Shown: positions 1 through 11,136 of the stretch, in pieces
How the letters are laid out: each line of letters begins with the position of its first letter
Position numbering within the stretch: the first letter of the stretch is position 1
Source: Microbacterium terrisoli
GTDB lineage: Bacteria; Actinomycetota; Actinomycetes; Actinomycetales; Microbacteriaceae
DNA: 64,000 nt
NCBI RefSeq assembly: GCF_030866805.1
Contig: NZ_CP133019.1
Location: 3,224,001-3,288,000 of the forward strand
Direction: 5' to 3'
The notes under the pieces: generated by a model
What the model was told of the DNA's origin: nothing
What the model saw: the letters and a program-made list of their open reading frames with translations, nothing else
Database searches by the model: none
Translations under genes and position numbers: made by a program

Positions 1-5
1 CCGCA

Positions 6-2222
<2,217 letters not shown>

Positions 2223-2262
2223 CTGTCTCCTTGAAAACCGTGGGACTCGGGTCTGCGTCAAA

Positions 2263-2310
2263 CTTGAGTCCATCTGGCTCAAGTTTACAACAGGTGGGAT
2301 GCCGCGGCAA
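2263..2310 (-). promoter_or_regulatory. clpB promoter with HAIR operator (HspR site)
   Basis: On the minus strand a TTGCCG (2305-2310) and a TAAACT (2282-2287) are separated by 17 bp, a plausible -35/-10 pair. Immediately downstream, 2263-2283 reads CTTGAGC-N7-ACTCAAG on the other-strand orientation (CTTGAGT-N7-GCTCAAG on plus), one base from the HAIR consensus CTTGAGT-N7-ACTCAAG bound by HspR. The operator covers the expected transcription start, so HspR binding should repress clpB until heat stress. hspR itself lies at 43057-43509. Confidence 0.85.
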
Positions 2311-2356
2311 GGCCACGGGGCTTGGGGCCGGCACGGACGACCGGCGAGGGCCCGAT

Positions 2357-2414
2357 CGGCGCGGTCAGTGCGCGGCGCGGTCAGTGCGCGGCGCGGTCAG
2401 TGCGCGGCGCGGTC
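2357..2414. repeat. 16-bp tandem repeat over the 3' end of the glycerate kinase gene
   Basis: The unit CGGCGCGGTCAGTGCG occurs three times in tandem, followed by a partial copy that becomes CGGCGCGGTCGACG inside the coding region. Because 16 is not a multiple of three, each copy shifts the frame. The glycerate kinase stop (TCA on plus, 2397-2399) lies inside one copy. The array was probably made by slippage from the end of the gene into the intergenic region. Confidence 0.8.
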
Positions 2415-3539
2415 GACGATCGCGTGTGCGTCCTGCGCCAGGCGGCGACCGAGCTGCACGACATACCCGCGCGCGTTCGCGATGGCGGTGGCAATGTCGG
2501 GTGCGAGGTCGGTCACGGCATAGACCCGCAAGAACCCGACCTGCTGCAGCTGTGCGGGCGTCAGGGTGGTCCGGCCGCACACCGCGACGGCCGGAACGCC
2601 GGCCGCGCTCGCAGCACGCGCAACCCCGATCGGAGCTTTGCCGGCCAGACTCTGTTCGTCCAGACTCCCCTCGCCGGTCACGACCAGGTCGGCGTCGTCG
2701 ATCGCCGCCGCCAGGCCGGTCAGGCGCTGCACGACCTCCGCACCCGGCTCACGCCGCGCACCGAGTGCCGCGAGCGCGGCGAACCCGACCCCGCCGGCAG
2801 CTCCGGCACCCGGCTCGGTCGAAGCCGGGCGCACTCCCGGCTGGGACTCGAGCATCGCCGCCCATCGGGTCAGTGCCGCCTCGAGCAGTGCCACATCGGC
2901 GGTGCGTGCGCCCTTCTGCGGCGCGAACACCGCGGCGGCCCCTTCCGGACCCAGCAGTGGGTTGTCGACGTCGCCTGCCAGCACGAACTCGGTCGCGCCC
3001 ACCCGCCCGTCGAGTCCGGACACATCCACCTGCGCTACTTGCGCGAGGGCGGCACCGCCCGGCCCCACCTCGGCCCCCGATGCATCCATCAGCCGCAGAC
3101 CGAGAGCCTGCAGCATCCCGGCACCGCCGTCGGTGCACGCAGACCCGCCGACCCCCAGCACGATGGAGGTGCACCCGCGCTCGAGGGCCGCCCGGATCAG
3201 CTCGCCGGTCCCGCGGCTGGTGGCCGTCAACGGTGCGAGCCTGCCGCCGGGCAGCAGGTTCAGGCCGCTGGCGGCGGCCATCTCGATGATCGCCTGGGTG
3301 CCGCGCACGGCGTACCGAGCCGTGACGGGGTCTCCGGTGGGTCCCGTGACGGTCTGGAACTCGGCGGCGAAGCCGGCGTCGACGGCGGCGTCGACCGTGC
3401 CCTCACCGCCGTCGGCGACGGGGACCGCACTGACGTGGATGTCGCCGTCGACAGATCGGATCCCTTCCGCGAGCGCCGCCGCGACCTCGGGTCCGGTCAA
3501 GGATCCCTTGAACTTGTCCGAGGCGATGAGAATGCGCAT
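2397..3539 (-). CDS. glycerate kinase (GarK/GlxK family)
   Basis: Predicted to phosphorylate D-glycerate with ATP to a phosphoglycerate, the last step that brings glyoxylate or tartronate semialdehyde carbon into glycolysis. The 380-residue protein has the family's opening ILIASDKFKGSLT, the internal GGSACTDGGAG segment (about residues 130-140) and the late VVTGEGSLDEQS motif (about residue 290), all typical of the Gly_kinase family. Length is normal. It is followed upstream on the same strand by hydroxypyruvate isomerase with 26 bp between them, a pairing that supports glyoxylate/hydroxypyruvate metabolism. The last codons and stop fall in a 16-bp tandem repeat, so the extreme C-terminus may vary between strains. 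Confidence 0.92.
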   Translation of the reverse strand: MRILIASDKFKGSLTGPEVAAALAEGIRSVDGDIHVSAVPVADGGEGTVDAAVDAGFAAEFQTVTGPTGDPVTARYAVRGTQAIIEMAAASGLNLLPGGRLAPLTATSRGTGELIRAALERGCTSIVLGVGGSACTDGGAGMLQALGLRLMDASGAEVGPGGAALAQVAQVDVSGLDGRVGATEFVLAGDVDNPLLGPEGAAAVFAPQKGARTADVALLEAALTRWAAMLESQPGVRPASTEPGAGAAGGVGFAALAALGARREPGAEVVQRLTGLAAAIDDADLVVTGEGSLDEQSLAGKAPIGVARAASAAGVPAVAVCGRTTLTPAQLQQVGFLRVYAVTDLAPDIATAIANARGYVVQLGRRLAQDAHAIVDRAAH

Positions 3540-3565
3540 GGCTCTGATTCTGGCCTGTCAGTGCC

Positions 3566-4378
3566 TCAGTCCGCGGTCTCGGGCGCGGTCGCCGGATCGG
3601 CGGTCGGTGCGGCCATCCACGCGAAGGCGTCGTCGATGGCGGCGGCGTATTCCAGGCTGACCGGCCCGGCGTACCCGAGTTCGCGGCTGCGGTCGATCCA
3701 GGCGCGAAGAGGCAGGATGCCAGTGCCCGGCGCACCGCGACCCGGGGCGTCGGCGATCTGGATGTGACCGAAATCGGCCGCGTGGTCCTCGATCACCGCC
3801 GCGACGTCGTCGCCGTTGACGGCCAGGTGATAGAAGTCGGCGAGCAGCTTCACGTTGGCAGCACCGACCCTGTCGATCACGGTCAGCACATCGGCGGCCT
3901 TGCGCAGCGGGTAGCGCGGCACGCCGCTGACCGGCTCGAGCAGCACGGTGCCGCCGATCGCGGCGACGCCCGCGGCGGCGGCGGCGAGGTTCGCCGCCCC
4001 CGTCGCGTCCTGCGCTTCACGGTCGACGTCAGCAGAGCGGTTGCCGTACAGCGCATTGAATCCGGTCGTGCCCAGCGCCCGACCGATGCCGACCACGACG
4101 TCGATGTTGTCGTGGAACTCGCTCTCGCGGCCCATCCACGACACGAGACCGCGGTCGCCGGCAGGCAGGTCGCCGGCGGCGAAGTTCAGTCCGGTCAGCT
4201 GCACTCCCGCGTCGCGTATCGCACCGATGAATGCGTCGACCTCACGATCGGCGGGCACGGAATCGGCGAACGGCCACCAGAACTCGACGGCGTCGAACCC
4301 GGCGGCCTTGGCGGCCGGCGGACGCTCGAGCAGCGGAAGCTCGGTCAGAAGGATCGAGCAGTTCACGGTGTAGGCCAT
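3566..4378 (-). CDS. hyi: hydroxypyruvate isomerase (TIM-barrel, Hyi family)
   Basis: Predicted to interconvert hydroxypyruvate and tartronate semialdehyde. The 270-residue protein is an AP-endonuclease-2-type TIM barrel. It opens with the Hyi-like NCSILLTELPLLERP stretch, then AAGFDAVEFWWPF, and has the metal-binding-type glutamate in VLLEPVSG and the late HIQIADAPGRGAPGTG loop (about residues 205-220) that marks hydroxypyruvate isomerases. Start at 4378 (ATG GCC TAC) was preferred because homologous N-termini begin there; there is no clear Shine-Dalgarno, and an ATG at 4390 is possible. An 18-bp tandem repeat lies just upstream. Glycerate kinase follows downstream; no glyoxylate carboligase is present in the window. 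Confidence 0.88.
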   Translation of the reverse strand: MAYTVNCSILLTELPLLERPPAAKAAGFDAVEFWWPFADSVPADREVDAFIGAIRDAGVQLTGLNFAAGDLPAGDRGLVSWMGRESEFHDNIDVVVGIGRALGTTGFNALYGNRSADVDREAQDATGAANLAAAAAGVAAIGGTVLLEPVSGVPRYPLRKAADVLTVIDRVGAANVKLLADFYHLAVNGDDVAAVIEDHAADFGHIQIADAPGRGAPGTGILPLRAWIDRSRELGYAGPVSLEYAAAIDDAFAWMAAPTADPATAPETAD

Positions 4379-4394
4379 TGCGCTGTGCATTCGG

Positions 4395-4440
4395 GGTGTC
4401 GAGGGCTTTCGCGGTGTCGAGGGCTTTCGCGGTGTCGAGG
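4395..4440. repeat. 18-bp tandem repeat before the hydroxypyruvate isomerase gene
   Basis: GGTGTCGAGGGCTTTCGC is present twice in full and once in part (GGTGTCGAGG) between the end of aceE and the start of hyi. The unit is a multiple of three and is open in the hyi frame (it would read STPRKP repeats), but no start with a good ribosome site precedes it. It is most simply an intergenic tandem repeat. Confidence 0.8.
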
Positions 4441-4449
4441 AACGTCGGC

Positions 4450-7179
4450 TCAGGCGTCGCCGCCGCCCGAGCCGGTCGAGCCGGCGTTCACGTCGAGCAG
4501 GCGGTACTTCTGCGCTGCGGCGGCCGGGGTCGCGGCATCCACCTCTCCGCGCGCAGCCAGCAGCTGCAGCGTGCGCACCACGATGGACGGGCCGTCGATG
4601 TGGAAGTACCGGCGGGCGGCGGCCCGCGTATCCGAGAAGCCGAAGCCGTCGGCGCCCAGGGTCGCCCAGTCGTTCGGCACGAACTGGCGCACCGAGTCCG
4701 GCCAGTCCTTGGCGTAGTCGCTGACCGCCACGATCGGGCCGTGCGCATCCGCCAGCTGGCGCGCGATGAACGGCACACGCACCTCGCGCTCCGGGTGCAG
4801 GAATGCCTCTTCTTCGGCGGCGACGGCGTCGCGGCGCAGCTCCGTCCACGACGTGACCGACCAGACATCGGCCGCGATGCCCCAGTCATCCCGCAGCAGC
4901 TGCTGTGCCTCCTGCGCCCAGGTCACGCCGATGCCCGAGGCGAGCAGGTGGGCACGAGGCGTCTCCACCTGTGAGATGCGATGGATGCCGCCCAGCACGC
5001 CGGCGACGTCGAGGCCGTCGGGCTCGGCCGGCTGCACGATCGGCTCGTTGTAGACCATGAGGTTGTAGATGTGGTTGCGGTCGGTCGACTCCGCGCCGTA
5101 CATGCGCTCCAGGCCTGCGCGCACGATGTGCCCGATCTCGTATCCGAACGCCGGGTCGTAGGTCACGACGGCCGCATTGGTGGCAGCCAGCAGCGGCGAG
5201 TGCCCGTCGGCATGCTGCAGCCCCTCACCGGTCAGCGTCGTACGGCCTGCGGTGGCCGAGATGAGGAACCCGCGCGTCATCTGGTCGGCGGCCGCCCACA
5301 GCGAGTCGCCGGTGCGCTGGAACCCGAACATCGAATAGAACACATACACCGGGATCAGCGGCACGCCATGGGTCGCGTACGCGGTGCCGGCGGCGGTGAA
5401 CGCGGCGACCGAACCGGCTTCGTTGATGCCGACGTGCAGGATGCGGCCTTCGACCGACTCCTTGTAGGCGAGCACGATGTCGCGGTCGACCGACAGGTAG
5501 TTCTGCCCCTTCGGGTTGTAGATCTTGGCGGTCGGGAAGAACGCGTCGATGCCGAACGTGCGCGCCTCGTCGGGGATGATCGGCACTATGCGCTTGCCGA
5601 ACTCCGGGTCGCGCATGAGGTCTTTGAGCACGCGCACGAACGCCATCGTGGTGGCCGCCTGCTGCACTCCGGTGCCGCGCGCCGCGACGGCATAGGCCTT
5701 CGGATCGGGCAGCGCGATCTCGGTGCGGTCGGGCCTGCGCTCGGGCAGATAGCCCCCGAGCTCACGGCGGCGCTGCTGCAGGTACTGGAGCTCGGGAGCG
5801 TCCTGTCCCGGGTGGTAATACGGGGGCTGATACGGGTCGGCGTCGAGCTGCTCATCGGTGATGGGGATGCGCAGCGCGTCGCGGAACGCCTTGAGGTCCT
5901 CCAGCGTCAACTTCTTCATCTGATGCGTCGCGTTGCGCGCCTCGAAGCGTGCGCCCAGCGAATAGCCCTTGACGGTCTTGGCCAGGATCACGGTCGGCTT
6001 GCCGTTTCGCTGCATCGACTGCGCGTACGCGGCGAACACCTTGTGATAGTCGTGGCCGCCGCGTTTGAGCTGCCAGATCTGCTCGTCGGTGTACTCGTCG
6101 ACCAGTGCCCGGGCACGCGGGTCGCGGCCGAAGAAGTTGTCTCGGATGAACGCACCCGACTCGCCCTTGAACGTCTGGTAGTCGCCGTCGAGGGTCGTGT
6201 TCATGATGTCGCGCAGCGCGCCGGACTCATCGCGGGCGAGCAGGTCGTCCCATTCGCGGCCCCAGATGACCTTGATGACGTTCCAGCCCGCGCCGCGGAA
6301 GAAGCCCTCGAGCTCCTGGATGATCTTGCCGTTGCCGCGCACCGGACCGTCCAGCCGCTGCAGGTTGCAGTTGATCACGAACGTCAGGTTGTCCAGACCT
6401 TCGTTGGCCGCCAGCTGCAGCAGGCCGCGGCTCTCGGGTTCGTCCATCTCGCCATCGCCGAGGAAGGCCCACACGTGCTGGTCGCTCGTGTCCTTCAGGC
6501 CCTGGTTGTGCAGGTAGCGGTTGGACTGCGCCTGGTAGATCGCGTTCATCGGGCCGATGCCCATCGACACCGTCGGAAACTCCCAGAACTCGGGCATGAG
6601 TCGCGGATGCGGGTACGACGACAGCGCATGCCCCTCGTGCGACTTCTCCTGCCGGAAGCCGTCGAGGTCGGCCTCGGACAGGCGACCCTCCAAGAAGGCG
6701 CGCGCGTACATGCCGGGCGAGGCATGGCCCTGGAAGAAGACCTGGTCGCCACCGCCGGGGTGGTCCTTGCCGCGGAAGAAGTGGTTGAACCCGACCTCGT
6801 AGAGGGTGGCCGCGCCGGCGTATGTCGAGATGTGACCGCCCACGCCGATGCCCGGCCGCTGCGCCCGGTGCACCATGACCGCCGCGTTCCACCGCATCCA
6901 TGCCCGGTACCGGCGCTCGATCGCCTCATCGCCCGGGTAGGCGGGTTCGTCGGCGGCCGGAATCGTGTTGACGTAGTCGGTGGTCACCGGCTGTTCGGGG
7001 GATACCGCGGCAGCGGCGGTTCTGCTTCGCCCGGTCAGGGTCCGCAACAGGTATTCGCCGCGTTCGGTGCCGCGTTCGCGGACCACGGCGTCGAGCGATT
7101 CGATCCATTCCGCCGTCTCTTCGGGATCGGAATCGACCGGGTGACCATCGACGCCCGGGGCGCTGTGCAGTGTGGACAC
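4450..7179 (-). CDS. aceE: pyruvate dehydrogenase E1 component, homodimeric AceE type
   Basis: Thiamine-diphosphate enzyme that decarboxylates pyruvate and passes the acetyl group to the lipoyl domain of E2. The 909-residue length fits AceE (about 890-930). The ThDP/Mg motif [12 protein letters not shown] with downstream [14 protein letters not shown] lies near residues 240-280; the flanking [18 protein letters not shown] and the late [18 protein letters not shown] blocks are typical AceE. Start: a GTG at 7179 preceded by GAGAGGA at suitable spacing. A longer reading to 7434 would overlap the neighbouring lyase gene and is rejected. It stands between glyoxylate-pathway genes and a CitE-like gene; E2 and E3 are not in the window, as is common in actinobacteria. 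Confidence 0.96.
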   Translation of the reverse strand: MSTLHSAPGVDGHPVDSDPEETAEWIESLDAVVRERGTERGEYLLRTLTGRSRTAAAAVSPEQPVTTDYVNTIPAADEPAYPGDEAIERRYRAWMRWNAAVMVHRAQRPGIGVGGHISTYAGAATLYEVGFNHFFRGKDHPGGGDQVFFQGHASPGMYARAFLEGRLSEADLDGFRQEKSHEGHALSSYPHPRLMPEFWEFPTVSMGIGPMNAIYQAQSNRYLHNQGLKDTSDQHVWAFLGDGEMDEPESRGLLQLAANEGLDNLTFVINCNLQRLDGPVRGNGKIIQELEGFFRGAGWNVIKVIWGREWDDLLARDESGALRDIMNTTLDGDYQTFKGESGAFIRDNFFGRDPRARALVDEYTDEQIWQLKRGGHDYHKVFAAYAQSMQRNGKPTVILAKTVKGYSLGARFEARNATHQMKKLTLEDLKAFRDALRIPITDEQLDADPYQPPYYHPGQDAPELQYLQQRRRELGGYLPERRPDRTEIALPDPKAYAVAARGTGVQQAATTMAFVRVLKDLMRDPEFGKRIVPIIPDEARTFGIDAFFPTAKIYNPKGQNYLSVDRDIVLAYKESVEGRILHVGINEAGSVAAFTAAGTAYATHGVPLIPVYVFYSMFGFQRTGDSLWAAADQMTRGFLISATAGRTTLTGEGLQHADGHSPLLAATNAAVVTYDPAFGYEIGHIVRAGLERMYGAESTDRNHIYNLMVYNEPIVQPAEPDGLDVAGVLGGIHRISQVETPRAHLLASGIGVTWAQEAQQLLRDDWGIAADVWSVTSWTELRRDAVAAEEEAFLHPEREVRVPFIARQLADAHGPIVAVSDYAKDWPDSVRQFVPNDWATLGADGFGFSDTRAAARRYFHIDGPSIVVRTLQLLAARGEVDAATPAAAAQKYRLLDVNAGSTGSGGGDA

Positions 7180-7261
7180 GAATGGTCCTCTCTCTCGTGG
7201 ATGACGCAGGTCGTGCGGGTTCGGGTCGTGGGCACGCCGTCCTGATCGGGCGCGGGGAGGA

Positions 7262-8119
7262 TCAGCGGGCGGGAACCGTGACGTCGAACGCCTCGGCCAG
7301 CTGCATGATCTTGCGGGCCCGGCCCAGACGCGGCAGGTCGCTGCCGTCGCGCACGATGCGGCCGCGCGCGTCGAAGTCGGACAGGAATTCCTGCGCCCAC
7401 TCGACGTCGGTGCGCGTCGGGCTGATGACCTCATTGACCACGGGCGTCTGATCGGCCGACAGACACAGCTTTCCGGTCATGCCCATGGTCACCGTCGTCG
7501 CCGACTGCTCACGCAGGATCGGGTGGCTCGTGCCCACCGTCGGACCGTCGATGGGGCCGGGCAGGTTTCCACAGCGGCTGGAGATCACCAGGCGCGCCCG
7601 CGGGTAGGCCATCGCCTCACGATCGGCGGCCATGCCGGTGTCGCGACGGAAGTCGCCGCTGCCGAATGCGAGCCGGAAGGCGCCGCGCGCACGCGCGATC
7701 TCGGTGGCGTTCTCGATGCCCACTGCCGACTCCACCAGCGCGACCACGGGCACGTCGCCGCCCAGGCGCTGTGCGGTGTCGGTCACTTGAGCGCCGAACT
7801 CGGTCTTGGCGAGCATGACGCCCTTCAGCCCTCGCACGCGCCGCAGGCTCTCGAGGTCATCGGCCCAGAATTCGCTGGTGACGTCGTTGATGCGCACCCA
7901 TGCCTCGCCGCCGTTGCTCAGCCACCTCACCACATCGTCACGGGCATCCGGCTTGTGCGAGGCATCCACCGCGTCTTCGATGTCGAGCACGACGACGTCG
8001 GCGTGCGACGCGGCGGCCTCGTCGAAGGTCTCGGGCCGGGTCGCGGCGACCAGCAGCCACGAACGCGCGAGCTCTGCGGGGACCGCGCGCTTGCCTGACG
8101 CGGTGAGAAGGGCATTCAT
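7262..8119 (-). CDS. HpcH/HpaI aldolase/citrate lyase family protein (CitE-like)
   Basis: TIM-barrel CoA-ester lyase or aldolase of the CitE/HpcH class; the substrate cannot be read from the sequence. Typical blocks are [18 protein letters not shown] (about residues 45-62), VMLAKTEF with the strand preceding the active site, and [16 protein letters not shown] (about 120-135, with the metal-binding glutamate). About 285 residues, normal for the family. Candidate roles are malyl-, citramalyl- or hydroxymethylglutaryl-CoA-type cleavage. The ATG at 8119 was chosen over a GTG at 8125; neither has a strong ribosome site. It lies 82 bp upstream of aceE on the same strand and may share its transcription. 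Confidence 0.82.
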   Translation of the reverse strand: MNALLTASGKRAVPAELARSWLLVAATRPETFDEAAASHADVVVLDIEDAVDASHKPDARDDVVRWLSNGGEAWVRINDVTSEFWADDLESLRRVRGLKGVMLAKTEFGAQVTDTAQRLGGDVPVVALVESAVGIENATEIARARGAFRLAFGSGDFRRDTGMAADREAMAYPRARLVISSRCGNLPGPIDGPTVGTSHPILREQSATTVTMGMTGKLCLSADQTPVVNEVISPTRTDVEWAQEFLSDFDARGRIVRDGSDLPRLGRARKIMQLAEAFDVTVPAR

Positions 8120-8291
8120 CGTCACATCCGTTTCATGGAAGTCTGTTTTTGTCTAACGGACCAGACTACCTCCGCCCGGAGATCACGCACGCCAGCCGTC
8201 ATCCCGCTCGGATGGATCTGCATCACCGGGCGACACGCGTGCCGTCCAGGCAGTACGTTCAGCTGAACACCATCACAGGAAAGAGAGTCAC

Positions 8292-8666
8292 ATGGGATTC
8301 TGGGACATCTTCTGGTTCATCATCTGGTCGTTCTTCTTCGTCGCCTACCTGATGGTGCTGTTCTCGATCATCGGGGACCTGTTCCGCGACCGCGAGCTGA
8401 ACGGCTGGTGGAAGGCTCTGTGGATCATCTTCTTGATCTTCGTGCCGTTCCTGACCTCGCTGGTCTACCTGATCGCGCGCGGCAGGGGCATGGCCGAGCG
8501 CAGCGCGACACAGGCGCATGCGGCCAAGCAGGCGACCGACTCGTACATCCGCGACGTCGCCGGCAAGAGCCCCTCGGATGAGATCGCGGATGCCGCGAAG
8601 CTGCTCGAGGCGGGCACCATCACGACCGAAGAGTACGAGATGCTGAAGGCCAAGGCCCTGAGCTGA
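8292..8666 (+). CDS. small membrane protein with SHOCT domain
   Basis: The 124-residue protein has two hydrophobic helices (about residues 5-27 and 40-62) of the PLDc_N/cardiolipin-synthase-N-terminal type, followed by a cytoplasmic tail. The tail ends in a short oligomerisation motif, SHOCT (about residues 95-123: ADAAKLLEAGTITTEEYE). AGGAAAGAG precedes the ATG. Such proteins are common in actinobacteria and have no assigned biochemical role. It stands alone and converges on the glycosyltransferase gene across a long hairpin. Confidence 0.85.
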   Translation: MGFWDIFWFIIWSFFFVAYLMVLFSIIGDLFRDRELNGWWKALWIIFLIFVPFLTSLVYLIARGRGMAERSATQAHAAKQATDSYIRDVAGKSPSDEIADAAKLLEAGTITTEEYEMLKAKALS

Positions 8667-8673
8667 TCGTCTG

Positions 8674-8709
8674 CGGGCGTTCGGGTCGCGTCAGCGACCC
8701 GAACGCCCG
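8674..8709. terminator. bidirectional hairpin terminator
   Basis: A perfect 16-bp inverted repeat (8674-8689 and 8694-8709) around a GTCA loop. It lies directly after the SHOCT gene, and the right arm encodes the last codons of the converging glycosyltransferase. There is no T-run, which is usual for high-GC actinobacterial terminators. It should stop transcription from both sides. Confidence 0.75.
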
Positions 8710-9791
8710 AGCTTCTCGACGACCTCCAGCAGCACCGCCGCCGACCGCGGCCACGTGAACCGGGCGATGTGCTCGCCGCCGGCCTCGACCATGGCCTCGC
8801 GCACGGCGTCGTCATCGAGCGCTGCGACCGCATCGGCGAAGTCATCCGGATCGTCGGGGTCGATATAGCGGGCGCCGGGGCCGGCGACCTCGTGGAAGAT
8901 CTCGAGGTCGCTGACCACGGCGGGCACGCCGAGGGCCAGCGCCTCGGCGATCGGCAGTCCGTAGCCCTCGTCGTAGCTCGTGGTCACCAGCACCGCCCGG
9001 TCGGCCAGCAGCTGTGCATACTCTGCGTCGGTGACCCCGTCGTGGAAGACGACGTCGGCGCCGTCGGGGATCAGCGCTTCGAGGTCGGCCCGGCGCCGCG
9101 GCGAGATGCGGCTGAGCAGATGCAGCGTGCGACCGGGCAGACGCCCCATCGCACGCACCAGGGCCTCGACGTTCTTGTAGGGCATGAACGAGCCCATGTA
9201 GACGAGGTTGGTCGCTCCCCCCACGACGGGGGAGCCGGCCGGCAGCAGCGCACGCAGGTTCTGCGGCGCGTCGGGGACCACCACGACCGGGCGGCGGGTC
9301 AGGCGCACCTGCGCGAACTGGATCTTGCTCGTGCGGCTGACGGTGGCCACCACGTCGGCACCGTCGAGCACCATCCTCTGCGGGATGTACGACAGGTGGA
9401 AGATGCGCCAGCCGATCCGCACCGGCCAGGGCAGATCGCGCGGCGGCCGCCGATGCCGGTAGTAGATCATGTCGTGCAGGGTGAGGATGAGCGTGAAGCG
9501 GCGGCCGATCGTCCCGATCGTCTGCATCGGCGAGAAGACGACATCGGGCCGGTACCGGTTCAGCCGCAGCGCGGTGAACGGTTCACGCACCGAGGTCGGG
9601 GCATGGATCTTCAGCACACGCGCACCGGCCGGCAGCAGCGCCCGCTGCGCATCCGCCCAGATCAGGAACACCACATCGACGCCCCGCTGTGCCGCCAGCG
9701 GCAGCAGCGCCGCCGCCAGGTCCGCCGAATAGCGGCTGATGCCGTCATGGAAGTCGGTGCGGATGTAGCGTGCGTCGAAGAAGAGGCGCAT
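8691..9791 (-). CDS. GT4-family glycosyltransferase
   Basis: Predicted retaining glycosyltransferase with two Rossmann domains (GT-B fold), 366 residues, no membrane segment. The C-terminal nucleotide-sugar domain is clear: VYMGSFMPYKNVEALV (about residue 205) and the signature TTSYDEGYGLPIAEALALG (about 280-298) with the E-x7-E pair of GT4 enzymes. The N-terminal half begins MRLFFDARYI, like mannosyl- or rhamnosyltransferases that use a nucleotide sugar. Donor and acceptor cannot be read. It is separated by a single base from the upstream GT4 gene, so the two are probably co-transcribed and act in the same surface-glycan or glycolipid pathway. Confidence 0.88.
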   Translation of the reverse strand: MRLFFDARYIRTDFHDGISRYSADLAAALLPLAAQRGVDVVFLIWADAQRALLPAGARVLKIHAPTSVREPFTALRLNRYRPDVVFSPMQTIGTIGRRFTLILTLHDMIYYRHRRPPRDLPWPVRIGWRIFHLSYIPQRMVLDGADVVATVSRTSKIQFAQVRLTRRPVVVVPDAPQNLRALLPAGSPVVGGATNLVYMGSFMPYKNVEALVRAMGRLPGRTLHLLSRISPRRRADLEALIPDGADVVFHDGVTDAEYAQLLADRAVLVTTSYDEGYGLPIAEALALGVPAVVSDLEIFHEVAGPGARYIDPDDPDDFADAVAALDDDAVREAMVEAGGEHIARFTWPRSAAVLLEVVEKLGRSGR

Positions 9792-9792
9792 C

Positions 9793-11013
9793 TCAGGTCG
9801 GCTCGCCTCGGTACAGCTTCTCGAACGTGTCCAGCGTCTTCTGGATGTCGTGGATCTCCACGCCGTCCAGCGACGCCGTCTGCATCCGCAGGTATTCGGC
9901 GTCGTCGGCGGTGAGCACCCGGCGCAGCCGATCGGCGAGTGCGTCGACATCACCCGGGGGGAACAGGTACCCGTTCTCGCCGTCGTGGATCAGATGCGGC
10001 AGGGCCACGGCATCCGCCCCGATCACCGGCAGACCCGATGCCATGGCCTCCATCGTCGCGATGGACTGCAGCTCGGCGATCGAGGAGATGACGAAGACGT
10101 CGGCCTGCGTGTAGGCGGCGCGCAGCTCGTTCTCGGGGACGCGCCCGCGGAAGGTGACCCGATCCGCGATGCCGAGCCGGTCGGCCAGCTGCTCGAGGTT
10201 CTTGCGCTGGTCGCCGCCGCCGACGACCTCGAACGCGATGTCGATCTCGGGAACGAGCTTCGCGATCGCCTGCAGCGTGACATCCACATGCTTCTCGGTG
10301 GTCAGCCGCCCGACGAACAGCACCCGCCGGTGCGGTCGCGGCGTGAGATCCGGCGTGTAGTTCGCCTTGTCGATGCCGCAGCTGATCGGCACGACTCCGT
10401 GGATGTCGATCGTCGACTCGAGGAAGTCTGCGGCCTTGCGCGTGGGCGTGGTCACCGCGCGCGCCATCTTGAGGGTGCGCGCGGCGTCGCCCCATGCGAG
10501 CTTGACGAGCACCCGGTCCAGCACCGGCGGCAGGGTCGTGAAGTCGATGATGTTCTCGGCCATGACGTGGTTGGTCGCCACGATGGGGATGCCGCGCTTG
10601 CGCGCCTCGCGCGCCAGCCCGCGGCCGATCACGATGTGCGACTGGATGTGCACGACGTCGGGCTTGACCTGGTCGAGCACCTTGCGCGCGTAGTGCTTGC
10701 TCATCCACGGCAGCACGAAGGTCAGCCAGTCGTGCGGGGTCCATCGCCATGACGCGAGGCGGTGCACCGTGACCTGCTGTCCCTCGACGTCTTCGACGAA
10801 CGTGCCGTGATTGCGGTGCCCGACACTGGGCGCCGAGACGTGCACGGTGTGCCCGCGGGCGACCAGGCCGGCAGCCAGCCGCTCGGCGAAGCGTGCGGCT
10901 CCGTTCACGTGTGGTGCGAACGTGTCGCAGCCGAGCAGCACTGTCAGCGGTTGCGAGTCCGGCGCGGCGTCCGAGGCGGCGGGATGCTGCGGGTCCGCGG
11001 GGGCGGGAGTCAC
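9793..11013 (-). CDS. GT4-family glycosyltransferase (alpha-mannosyltransferase-like)
   Basis: A 406-residue GT-B enzyme. The N-terminal acceptor domain begins LLGCDTFAPHVNGAARFAE, typical of PimB/MgtA-like mannosyltransferases; the donor domain has VLFVGRLTTEKHVDV and the E-x7-E signature ISSIAELQSIATMEAMASG. A role in phosphoinositol-mannoside or glycolipid assembly is inference from this resemblance. The start is uncertain: GTG at 11013 with AGAGAGG about 13 bases upstream was chosen, and GTG at 11064 is an alternative. Longer readings run antisense into the plus-strand gene at 11137 and are implausible. The first glycosyltransferase follows after one base. Confidence 0.85.
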   Translation of the reverse strand: MTPAPADPQHPAASDAAPDSQPLTVLLGCDTFAPHVNGAARFAERLAAGLVARGHTVHVSAPSVGHRNHGTFVEDVEGQQVTVHRLASWRWTPHDWLTFVLPWMSKHYARKVLDQVKPDVVHIQSHIVIGRGLAREARKRGIPIVATNHVMAENIIDFTTLPPVLDRVLVKLAWGDAARTLKMARAVTTPTRKAADFLESTIDIHGVVPISCGIDKANYTPDLTPRPHRRVLFVGRLTTEKHVDVTLQAIAKLVPEIDIAFEVVGGGDQRKNLEQLADRLGIADRVTFRGRVPENELRAAYTQADVFVISSIAELQSIATMEAMASGLPVIGADAVALPHLIHDGENGYLFPPGDVDALADRLRRVLTADDAEYLRMQTASLDGVEIHDIQKTLDTFEKLYRGEPT

Positions 11014-11136
11014 TGTCGGCGAGAGCCTCTCTGTGGTGCGGCGCCGGGGCGGCGCGGCATCCACTGTACCTGAGGCCCCTGTCGGGGCTGGGAAGAACCG
11101 GGGGTTGTTTTCAGGAGCCGCCCCTAGCCTGGAGCC

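Noticed and set aside
2357..4440. Short tandem repeats as a possible CRISPR array
   Set aside because: The units are contiguous, have no unique spacers and no cas genes are nearby; they are simple tandem repeats.
4981..7245. 754-residue open frame antisense to aceE
   Set aside because: Composition artefact of GC-rich codon positions; AceE is complete with ThDP motifs on the other strand.
7180..7434. N-terminal extension of AceE
   Set aside because: It would overlap the CitE-like gene on the same strand and is Arg/Ser-rich shadow sequence; the GTG at 7179 has a ribosome site.
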